From contig NZ_JACHXU010000001.1 in the NCBI RefSeq assembly GCF_014192335.1, positions 372,001 through 436,000 of the forward strand: a DNA stretch of 64,000 bases, in the 5' to 3' direction. This document shows, piece after piece, positions 49,879-57,351 of this stretch; positions within the stretch are counted from its first letter, which is position 1, and every line of letters begins with the position of its first letter. The DNA comes from Aporhodopirellula rubra (GTDB taxonomy: Bacteria; Planctomycetota; Planctomycetia; Pirellulales; Pirellulaceae). The notes under the pieces were generated by a model. The model saw only the letters and a program-made list of their open reading frames with translations, was not told the DNA's origin and made no database searches. Position numbers and translations under genes: made by a program.

Positions 49879-51492
49879 TTGTTTTTGGATTGGTGGACGG
49901 TTTCTCAATTTGCAGCAAAACCCCAGGCCGCAGGTGCTGTCGTCGGTAGCGTGAAGGCCGACGAAGGTTCGAGGGCCGGTCATGCACCGTCGCCCTCGCC
50001 GAGTTTGATCGCGAACGCGTCCAAGCCCATCGGGCACACGCGATACGGGTTGTTGGTGTTTGGCGTGATTTGTCAGTTATTGACGATCTGGATCACGTGG
50101 CCGCTTTGGCAATCACGTGTCGCACCACCTCACCTGCCCGCACTGGATTTGCCGCAGGTGTCTTTCGGTTGGCTTTTGATTGCTTCGCTCGTGTTGATCG
50201 TCGCGAAGCCTCAGTGGGGGCTGCCGTTTCATTGGGGCGTTCTGATCGTGGCGTGTGTGTCGGATCAGTTTCGGTTGCAACCGCAGTTTTTTTCGATCGC
50301 CGTTCTGATGACGGCTTGCGTCTGGGATGCGGGCCATCGGGTTGCCCGTTGGACGCTCGTTTCGACTTGGTTGTGGGCCGGGCTTCACAAATTGCTGTCA
50401 CCGGATTGGTTCGGATACGCTTCGCACTGGCTGGTCGCACGTAGCGGCTTTGACGCGGATTCGTCGTATTGGTGGTTCGCGATGATGGTGGCCGTCGTCG
50501 AATTGGTGGTGGGGCTGCTCGCGATTTTTCGGCCCAAGTGGGCGGCACCGGCGTGTCTGGTGATGCATGTTGGAATCGCCTTGATGATTTCGCCGCTTGT
50601 GCTGAATTGGAACGAGAGCGTTTTACCGTGGAATATTTCCGTCGCGATGATCGGTTCATGGGTAATGCGGACAACGGAATCGTGGCGACCGATCCTGGGA
50701 TGGGAGAAAGTGGTGTGCGCGGTTGGCTTGCTCGCACCCATCGGTTTCTACGGCGGGTATTTGGACCACGGATTTTCCGGGGTGCTCTATTCCGGTTCGA
50801 TACCCCAGGGATTGATCACGACGAAGCAAGGCACGCACCCGATCGAAGGTTGGGGCGAGTTGTGTGTTCCGTTTCCCAAAGAACGACGGACGCTGCGGAT
50901 CTATTTCGAGCAGTGGGCCCAGCCCGGCGATAAACTGCATCTCGCGGATTCACGTCCGTGGTTGGACGATGCATTTTATGTTTTGGATTCTTCACAACAC
51001 GCGAGACCGATCGACCGGGATGAGTTCTTCGCGGGCGTTCCCGTGGATAACGGTTTGGAAGAGTCAGGGGTGTCGCCCGAAGGTTCGGTGCCGATCGAAA
51101 TCAGTGGCGTGGGACTCGACAGTCGGCGATCAAAATTTGAGTTGCAGAAAGCGGGAGTGCGAATGGTTCGTCGATCGGACGACCAACCGATCTACGCGAT
51201 TGAATTCACTCAAGACACTTTTGACCCGGCGTTGCTCACGCACCTCGAAGGTCTGCCTAATTTGATGCAGATTCAGTTTGCGGGAACGGACATCAAAGAC
51301 GATGATCTCGCAAAGCTCAAACATCTGCGACTGCTGACGGGGATCGGGCTCGATCGGACGAGAATCACCGACGCAGGAGTCGCCCATCTTAGCGAGCTAC
51401 CTTTCCTGCAATATGTAGGCTGCGACGAAACCGAAGTTACCCCCGACGTACTCGAGGCTGTTGTCAAAACCCCGTTCTCAGGCCTCGACTAA
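49879..51492 (+). CDS. Membrane protein with C-terminal leucine-rich repeats
   Basis: 537 residues. The start is a TTG at 49879; no ATG is available for the first membrane helix, so it is uncertain. Residues about 50-290 have eight or so hydrophobic segments, with His-rich membrane turns such as LWAGLHKLLSPDWFGY that recall DoxX/HTTM-type membrane proteins. A periplasmic beta-rich part follows. The final 90 residues are two or three leucine-rich repeats (LPNLMQIQFAGTDIKDDDLAKLKHL, LTGIGLDRTRITDAGVAHL, in shortened form). Membrane core plus LRR suggests a surface receptor or interaction module. No enzyme motif was seen. Confidence 0.65.
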   Translation: MFLDWWTVSQFAAKPQAAGAVVGSVKADEGSRAGHAPSPSPSLIANASKPIGHTRYGLLVFGVICQLLTIWITWPLWQSRVAPPHLPALDLPQVSFGWLLIASLVLIVAKPQWGLPFHWGVLIVACVSDQFRLQPQFFSIAVLMTACVWDAGHRVARWTLVSTWLWAGLHKLLSPDWFGYASHWLVARSGFDADSSYWWFAMMVAVVELVVGLLAIFRPKWAAPACLVMHVGIALMISPLVLNWNESVLPWNISVAMIGSWVMRTTESWRPILGWEKVVCAVGLLAPIGFYGGYLDHGFSGVLYSGSIPQGLITTKQGTHPIEGWGELCVPFPKERRTLRIYFEQWAQPGDKLHLADSRPWLDDAFYVLDSSQHARPIDRDEFFAGVPVDNGLEESGVSPEGSVPIEISGVGLDSRRSKFELQKAGVRMVRRSDDQPIYAIEFTQDTFDPALLTHLEGLPNLMQIQFAGTDIKDDDLAKLKHLRLLTGIGLDRTRITDAGVAHLSELPFLQYVGCDETEVTPDVLEAVVKTPFSGLD

Positions 51493-51639
51493 CGCTTAGT
51501 GATTTTCTTATTCTTGTTGAAGGCAATCGTTGCAGATCAAACGCTCGGCTCATCGTCGGCGCGCGGGAAAAGCAATGGTGTGCAGGCAAGGCAATGCGGT
51601 CCCGATTCTTGTTCGTAGAGTCTGTCGCGAGTTCGATTT

Positions 51640-52203
51640 TTATACTTGTTTGAACCGCAACGCGTTTTCTGGCAAACGGATTGAAGGGTTGGCTTCTGCT
51701 AATGCGGCGTAAAGTTTGGCTCGGTTGAAATGATAGTTTTGGGTGATTCGGATCTTCTCGCCCGACTTCATGTACATCGTGATGGAACTATAGTCGGTGT
51801 GCTTTTGGTACGTCTGCTTGATCTCGATAATTTCGCTCACCGGAACCGCAAACGAAGCGTCTTTCGAAAGTGGATCTGCTATTTCGAATCGATCCGCGTT
51901 CACCGCCGCTCGGAATGTTCCGTTCTGGACCCAGAAGTAAATGGCGGTCAGTAACAAACCAATCTCAACCAACGGGAACGCGATGTTCACCCAATAGAAC
52001 AGTTGTTTGCTCGCTTCGGACGGTTCGATGACCTGACGAGCGGCTAGGTACATCGCGAGCAAGATGCCCATGTTGAGCATCAAGATTGCAGCGGTTCGCC
52101 GTTGGCGACTTTCGTAAAGAAAGAGTTCACTCACGCTAGCACCGGAATCAAGAGGAGGAGAGCCAATCGTGATCGCCGGGTGATTGAACTCACTGAGTGC
52201 CAC
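51640..52203 (-). CDS. Two-helix membrane protein, PH-like C-terminus
   Basis: About 187 residues from a GTG at 52203, four bases after the stop of the NHL-repeat gene. A longer frame to 52335 lies inside that gene. Two adjacent membrane helices (ILMLNMGILLAMYLAARQV and LFYWVNIAFPLVEIGLLLTAIYFWV) are followed by a beta-rich domain (FRAAVNADRFEIADPL, SITMYMKSGEKIRITQ) that looks like a membrane-associated PH-type or DUF6232-like fold. The function is unknown. It is very likely in one transcript with the NHL gene. Confidence 0.6.
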   Translation of the reverse strand: MALSEFNHPAITIGSPPLDSGASVSELFLYESRQRRTAAILMLNMGILLAMYLAARQVIEPSEASKQLFYWVNIAFPLVEIGLLLTAIYFWVQNGTFRAAVNADRFEIADPLSKDASFAVPVSEIIEIKQTYQKHTDYSSITMYMKSGEKIRITQNYHFNRAKLYAALAEANPSIRLPENALRFKQV

Positions 52204-52207
52204 GGTT

Positions 52208-53308
52208 TTATTTTTGCCACACGCGAACGCGATGGTTTTCGCTGTCGCCGATAAAGACTGAACCGTCTTTGTCGACGTAGACACCATGAGGACGTGCGAG
52301 TCGACACGCCAGCGGATCGTCACCATCGGGGCCATCCCCTTTCGTCCCGTTTCCGACTAGCACTTCGATTGTGCCTTTGTTGACATCGAGATAGCGAATC
52401 GAGTGTGATTCCGTGTCCGCGAGATAGACGTTCCCGTCTGCACCGAGGCTAACGCATTTTGGGCCTGAAAGCGTCGCTTTCAAAGCGGGGCCGCCGTTGC
52501 CCGTGAACCCTTTCTTGCCCGTTCCCGCGATTCGTGTAAGCGTATTCGCCTTCGGGTCGAGTCGCAGTAATGCGTTTCCTTCTCGGAGTGCGAGATAGCA
52601 TTTACCGTCGGTGCCAAACGCGAGTGCTCTTGGTCCGTTGAGTGATGATCCGGTGATGGGGGATCCATCGGGCGAGGTTTTTCGTTCGCCCGTGCCACTC
52701 CACGTTGAGATCACGCCAGAGGTCATGTCGATCTTGCGAATGCGATGATTCAAAATGTCACAGACGTACAAATCTCCCGCCGCATCGAACGCAAGGCTGT
52801 GGGGTTGGTTAAACGTGGCATGGGATGCCGGCCCACCGTCGCCACTAAAACCAGCCACCCCAGTGCCCGCGATTGTGGTGATGACGCGAGTCGCGGCGTC
52901 CACACAACGTATGTCGTGATTGCCGAGTTCGACGATGAACAGATTACCATCACGATCCCATGCGAGCTCATAGGGCAAATTCAGTCGAGCCTGATTCGCG
53001 GGGCCTCCGTCGCCGGTGTGTCCTTTTCCATGGCCTCCCGCATAGGTCTCGATCGTGCCATCGTCGCGCACGCGGCGGACACGGTGATTGTCGACGTCGC
53101 AAAGATACAGCAATCCATCCGGACCGCGAGCAACCGCAAAAACGTTATTCAGCTCTGCCTCGTCGGCGGGCCCATCATCGCCCGAGAATCCTTTGTTTCC
53201 CGTGCCGGCGAAAGTCGTCACGGTTGCGGATTGGCACGTTGCGGTGCCCAAGATGCAAAAGGTCAGTATTAGTAAGAAACTCTTCACATCATCTCCAACG
53301 TGCAGCAT
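52208..53308 (-). CDS. Secreted NHL-repeat beta-propeller protein
   Basis: 366 residues from the ATG at 53308 (a TTG at 53314 only adds two residues). A signal peptide (FLLILTFCILGTATCQS) is followed by about six NHL repeats. Each contains a D-G-N/D-L-Y-V-C/A-D-x-x-N-H-R-(I/V)-R pattern, for example GDLYVCDILNHRIRKID, and the AGTGxxGFSGDGGPA linker occurs four times. NHL propellers bind ligands or proteins; some are lyases or hydrolases, but no active-site residues can be assigned. It is followed closely by the two-helix membrane protein gene. Confidence 0.88.
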   Translation of the reverse strand: MLHVGDDVKSFLLILTFCILGTATCQSATVTTFAGTGNKGFSGDDGPADEAELNNVFAVARGPDGLLYLCDVDNHRVRRVRDDGTIETYAGGHGKGHTGDGGPANQARLNLPYELAWDRDGNLFIVELGNHDIRCVDAATRVITTIAGTGVAGFSGDGGPASHATFNQPHSLAFDAAGDLYVCDILNHRIRKIDMTSGVISTWSGTGERKTSPDGSPITGSSLNGPRALAFGTDGKCYLALREGNALLRLDPKANTLTRIAGTGKKGFTGNGGPALKATLSGPKCVSLGADGNVYLADTESHSIRYLDVNKGTIEVLVGNGTKGDGPDGDDPLACRLARPHGVYVDKDGSVFIGDSENHRVRVWQK

Positions 53309-53804
53309 GGTCAAACTTTCAGTAACGCATCAATGAGAACGGCTCCATCAGTCGCCTCGCCGATTTCAATGCTAGCAGAATTGCGATCGGTACAGGGTGG
53401 CTCGTGAGGGCTCTCGCGGACCATCGTACTTGAATCTCTTCACGATCTCTTAATCGAATACAGGGAATTCCGTGGTAGGCGGACGGAGGAGGACGCTCTA
53501 CGCTTATCGAGATTGAAAAAAGTGTGCTGGGGTGGCCTAAGCGGCGAAGTCCAGGCAGGAGACTCGGGAGCGAGAATCGTTGACTAAGCCCGTCCTGCTG
53601 ACACGCAATTCTTCGCCTTCGGAAAGGGGCCAGGAAAGATAGGCGTGTTGGATGCGGTCGTTTCAGGTCTGCGGTCACGCACGCGAAGTCGATGTGCGGG
53701 TAAGCAGTGGTTATCCGTTGGCTGTCGTCGGTTCGCTTTATTTAATCCCTTCATGTGTGTGCAGAACGGCACTCATTTCGAACGCTATCCTCAAAAATCG
53801 TACT
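53309..53804. other. Non-coding gap between divergent genes
   Basis: 496 bp separating the NHL-repeat gene (reverse) and the phosphodiesterase gene (forward). Open frames here have no signal peptide or domain and their composition is unlike neighbouring genes. No RNA gene or clear repeat was recognised. It probably holds both promoters. Confidence 0.4.
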
Positions 53805-54641
53805 ATGATGCTTCGCTCGTTTACCGCTCTATTCTTCGTGGTTTCGATGTCCATGGGCACTTGTTCAGCACAGTTAATTGTGGCGCACCGAGGGGCTTCT
53901 AATGATGCGCCCGAGAATACGCTCGCCTCGTTCGAACTGGCATTCGAGCGAGGTGCCGATGCGATCGAAGGCGACTTCTACCTGACGGCCGATGGCGAAA
54001 TCGCCTGTATCCACGACAAAACGACCAAACGCGTTGCGCCTGATCAACCTGAACTCGTGGTCGCGGACTCGACGCTCGATCAACTCAGGCTGTTAGATGT
54101 GGGGCGTTGGAAAGACGCGAAATACGTCGGTCAGCGAATTCCGACACTCGCCGAAGTCTTGGCCACGGTGCCATCGGGAAAACGTATCTTTGTTGAGATC
54201 AAATCCGGTCCGGAAATTGTTCCCACACTGAAGACGCAGTTGGCCTCGTGTGACCTTCAAACGGACCAAATCGTCATCATTGCATTTAGCGAAGCCGTTG
54301 TGAAAGCGTGTCGCCAATCGATGCCGCAGTATCAATGCAATTGGTTGACGAGTTTTAAGCGAACCGATGCGCCGGCGTCTTGGAAACCGGAGCAGAAGGA
54401 TGTCATCGCAAGTTTGACGCGAACAGAGGCAACCGGTCTGGGAGCCCATGGCAACGAAGAAGTTATTGAACGGGAATTTGTCGAGCGTGTTCACGCAGCC
54501 GGTTATGAGTTCCATGTTTGGACGATCAACGATTTGGATGCCGCGAGGCGTTTCGTCCGTTTGGGGGTCGATTCTATTACAACCGATCGACCTGGGGTGA
54601 TACGCAAGTCGCTCACGTCAACTGGTTCTGTTGACGCATGA
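53805..54641 (+). CDS. Secreted glycerophosphodiester phosphodiesterase
   Basis: About 278 residues from the ATG at 53805 (a second ATG follows at 53808). A signal peptide ([18 protein letters not shown]) precedes the GDPD TIM barrel: catalytic HRG in [15 protein letters not shown], metal ligands in [12 protein letters not shown] (E-x-D) and IHD in [10 protein letters not shown], and later VEIKSG and HVWTIND. All active-site residues are present. It releases glycerol 3-phosphate from deacylated phospholipids outside the cytoplasm. The upstream in-frame region to 53652 is not needed. It is a single gene. Confidence 0.92.
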   Translation: MMLRSFTALFFVVSMSMGTCSAQLIVAHRGASNDAPENTLASFELAFERGADAIEGDFYLTADGEIACIHDKTTKRVAPDQPELVVADSTLDQLRLLDVGRWKDAKYVGQRIPTLAEVLATVPSGKRIFVEIKSGPEIVPTLKTQLASCDLQTDQIVIIAFSEAVVKACRQSMPQYQCNWLTSFKRTDAPASWKPEQKDVIASLTRTEATGLGAHGNEEVIEREFVERVHAAGYEFHVWTINDLDAARRFVRLGVDSITTDRPGVIRKSLTSTGSVDA

Positions 54642-55194
54642 AACAGATCGCCTCGTGCTCAATGACATTATCTTGCCGCTTCGCATGCTTTTGCGAAATG
54701 AGGCGGATTAACTCGCCTGCGTCGCCATGCTGGGTTGGGATTGTTTCGTGTTGCGATTTATCTACAGCCGACTACGTGGGCAAAAAGGTCAACCCTTTTT
54801 AATGACGGACTGTTTTTATGGTCACTGGTGCAAGGCATTGGTATGGTTGGTAACGTGGCGTTGGTCGGAGGTGTGATCTCGTCGTTCTGCGTTTTTACAC
54901 TGATAAAGCTTGAATCTTCGAAGTGAAACGCCTTTCGGAGAGGCTGCGTCGAGAGGCGACGACGATGCCCGCCGATAGTCTTCGCGCTGCTGCGATGTTG
55001 GGGGCGTCTCACCTTTAAGCGGACGTGTGTAGAGAGCTACGGTGGTGCCGCAATCACTCCGCTCGGAAAGCGTGTTCCCTGCTGCAGTCCGTCTCGGAAA
55101 GGGAAGTGGTATCAACGGTGACTCGCGGTCGGTAAACTCTTGTTGGAAGTTTTTTTGAGACTCATTACTCGAAACCGCTCGGCGAACTACTACG
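54642..55194. other. Non-coding gap with a nested stem-loop
   Basis: 553 bp. Just after the phosphodiesterase stop, cgcctc (54649-54654) pairs with gaggcg (54700-54705), and between them ttcgca (54680-54685) pairs with tgcgaa (54692-54697), so a branched structure may end that transcript. A 63-codon frame at 54735-54926 with one hydrophobic segment starts at a TTG; I do not count it as a gene. No RNA gene was recognised in the rest. Confidence 0.4.
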
Positions 55195-56322
55195 ATGAAA
55201 TTGTTGCTGTTTTGTCCACTGATTGTCTGGATGACCTCGTCGGTCCTTTTCGCGACCGAGGGCGAACCGATAGCGGTGCGTTCGTGGCCTCAAGGGGGCG
55301 TTTCGATTGAAAATCAGTGGGGCCTTCAACTCGCGGTCGTGCCATCGGCCAGTGGCGAATTTGCGTCTGCCGAGAATGTCGATCACGTCGTCGCGGTCGG
55401 TGGGGATTCTCTGGACCATGTGCTATCGCGACTGCCCAACGAAGCCGAGGTTCGATGGAGTGAGGCAGTGGACGCTCCCAAGCTCGATCCGAACGCGATT
55501 TCGGTTCGTTCCATCGATGACCATACGCTTCGAATCGATGTCGACGGCGTGTGTGTGGTTGTCGTGTCGGGTGACGGGACGGGCACGTTCATGGCGACGG
55601 AGGCCGACAAACGAGATGTCGACGTGTTGGTGTTGAGTAATGTTGCCGCGGGGAAGATCAACAGCGACCCGATCAAGATGCTCGTGCAGTCGTGGCATCC
55701 GATGTTTGTACTTCCACTGGCGATAGCGGAAGGGGAAACGGAGAACCCGAAACGGGCGACCGCGAACACGTTTGCGGTGGCGGCGACAGATGTGCCGAGT
55801 GGCAAGCCGACGGCTGTTTTGATCAGTCAAACGCCGTGGGAGATGCCTGGTGACCTCGCCGACCTGTTTGAAAAAATGGAACAGGCATGTAGCGAATCTC
55901 AGGACGTGTTCGCGGAACTCTCGGTTGAGCAGTTGAATTTCAAACCGGAAAACGGGACACACACGCCGCGCTGGAATGTCGAGCATATGATGGGACGGCA
56001 GCTGCAATTCTTTTCACAAATCTATCACGCGGTTGATCCGACTATCCCCGTGATGAATCTGAATCCGAAGCAAATGCCGCCGGACTATGAGTTCGCTCAT
56101 CCCGATTGGGATGGATCCGAGGAGGCACGTCAGATGCAACGGGTGAGTGAGTTTTGTCGTCGGTTTGCTTACCTGCTCGACGGAATGGATGTGAACGCGA
56201 AAGCACCCGGTAGCCGTTGGCCATCGTTGCGGTCGCTCCTGATTCAGATGCAGCGGCACTATGGCGAGCACACCGCCAACACGGTTAAGAAATTTGAGTT
56301 GCCGGGCTGGCCGCAGTCTTAA
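55195..56322 (+). CDS. Secreted protein with DinB-like four-helix domain
   Basis: 375 residues. A signal peptide (LLLFCPLIVWMTSSVLFA) is followed by a beta-rich N-terminal domain (about 20-205). A helical DinB/YfiT-like domain (about 210-375) carries the metal-binding His positions WNVEHMMGRQ and HYGEHT, plus the LTVEQLNFKP-like turn (ELSVEQLNFKPENG). DinB-type domains bind zinc or nickel and several are thiol transferases. Export of one is uncommon. The metal ligands suggest an active fold; the substrate is unknown. It is convergent with the small transglutaminase gene, 36 bp apart. Confidence 0.75.
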   Translation: MKLLLFCPLIVWMTSSVLFATEGEPIAVRSWPQGGVSIENQWGLQLAVVPSASGEFASAENVDHVVAVGGDSLDHVLSRLPNEAEVRWSEAVDAPKLDPNAISVRSIDDHTLRIDVDGVCVVVVSGDGTGTFMATEADKRDVDVLVLSNVAAGKINSDPIKMLVQSWHPMFVLPLAIAEGETENPKRATANTFAVAATDVPSGKPTAVLISQTPWEMPGDLADLFEKMEQACSESQDVFAELSVEQLNFKPENGTHTPRWNVEHMMGRQLQFFSQIYHAVDPTIPVMNLNPKQMPPDYEFAHPDWDGSEEARQMQRVSEFCRRFAYLLDGMDVNAKAPGSRWPSLRSLLIQMQRHYGEHTANTVKKFELPGWPQS

Positions 56323-56358
56323 GCGAGGCCGCGTGGCCCAGATCGTCTGCAATACGTT

Positions 56359-57249
56359 TCAGTCCACCGGCAACACGTCGACGCTCACTCTCAAGATCGG
56401 TTTGCCGCCGCCCATCACGATCCCACGCATGGGGCTGATGTCGTCGTAGTCGCGGCCCAGGCACATTGGGATGTGGTCGGTGCCGGTGCGGACGGCGTTA
56501 GTCGGATCGAAATCGACCCAGCCGATTTCGGAACCCGCGTAGACGCTGATCCACGCGTGTGATTCATCGCTGCCGACGAGACGTGGTTTGCCCTCGGGGG
56601 GATACGTTCGGAGATAGCCGCTGACATACCGGGTCGGCAATCCGAGGCTGCGGAGACACGCGATTTGGACGTGTGCAAAGTCTTGGCAAACGCCGGCTTT
56701 CATTAAAAACGCGTCTTCCGTGGTCGTGTTCACATCCGTTGCTTGCGTGTCGTAGCGGAAGTCGCTGTGGATGTGTTTGGTCAACGCATCGACCGCCTCA
56801 ATGATGCTGGTATGCGGTTGCATGATCGCACGAGCGTAGTCGGCAAACTTGGCACTCAGTGCAATCCGGCGGGATGCGAACACAAACTCGCGTGCCTTCC
56901 AATCGACTGGTTTGTCCCCTCGGCGAACGATTGCAATCAGGTCAGCCCAGGCTGGAGCTCGCGAGAGGTATTCTGCATCCGGGGTCGAGATGCTGACGCG
57001 GCTCGTGACACGGACTCGCAACGCTTGGTGCAACGACTCGATGGCGAAGGAGTCGACGACGTTTCCGTAGTAGTCCGGGTGCCGGTGGATCGACGCGGGC
57101 GGCGGATCGATTTCGACTTCACACGAATGGCAAACCAAGTTGGCTTGGTTGCGTGGACGCATTCGAAGTTGGTTTTGGCAAAGCGCCACCGGTTCACTGT
57201 AGCGGTACGCTGTCTCGTGGATGATTCGGTAGTTAGCGGTTTGAGTCAT
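56359..57249 (-). CDS. Transglutaminase-like cysteine peptidase-family protein
   Basis: 296 residues with an N-terminal transglutaminase-associated beta domain (MTQTANYRIIHETAYRYSEPV) and a catalytic core: Cys 188 in GVCQDFAHV, His 231 in ESHAWISVY and Asp 246 in WVDFDPTN, the full triad. No signal peptide, so it is cytosolic. This family often sits with circularly permuted ATP-grasp and alpha-E genes, as here: the ATP-grasp gene ends 102 bp upstream on the same strand. It may cut or form an isopeptide bond in a peptide made by that ligase. Confidence 0.92.
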   Translation of the reverse strand: MTQTANYRIIHETAYRYSEPVALCQNQLRMRPRNQANLVCHSCEVEIDPPPASIHRHPDYYGNVVDSFAIESLHQALRVRVTSRVSISTPDAEYLSRAPAWADLIAIVRRGDKPVDWKAREFVFASRRIALSAKFADYARAIMQPHTSIIEAVDALTKHIHSDFRYDTQATDVNTTTEDAFLMKAGVCQDFAHVQIACLRSLGLPTRYVSGYLRTYPPEGKPRLVGSDESHAWISVYAGSEIGWVDFDPTNAVRTGTDHIPMCLGRDYDDISPMRGIVMGGGKPILRVSVDVLPVD

Positions 57250-57351
57250 CAGGTGCGGAATCGAAAAACAGACGAGCGGACGGAGGGGGGGCAGAATGCC
57301 AAGCCGGTGGGCTCCACTGGGGAGCCTACCGCCGGAAAAAAATCGACCGCG

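Noticed and set aside
53309..53804. Open frames in the divergent gap, including a 119-codon reverse frame
   Set aside because: No signal peptide, domain or codon pattern support; more likely promoter DNA.
54735..54926. Small frame with one hydrophobic segment (63 codons)
   Set aside because: TTG start, no ribosome-binding site, no homology recognised; too weak to call a gene.
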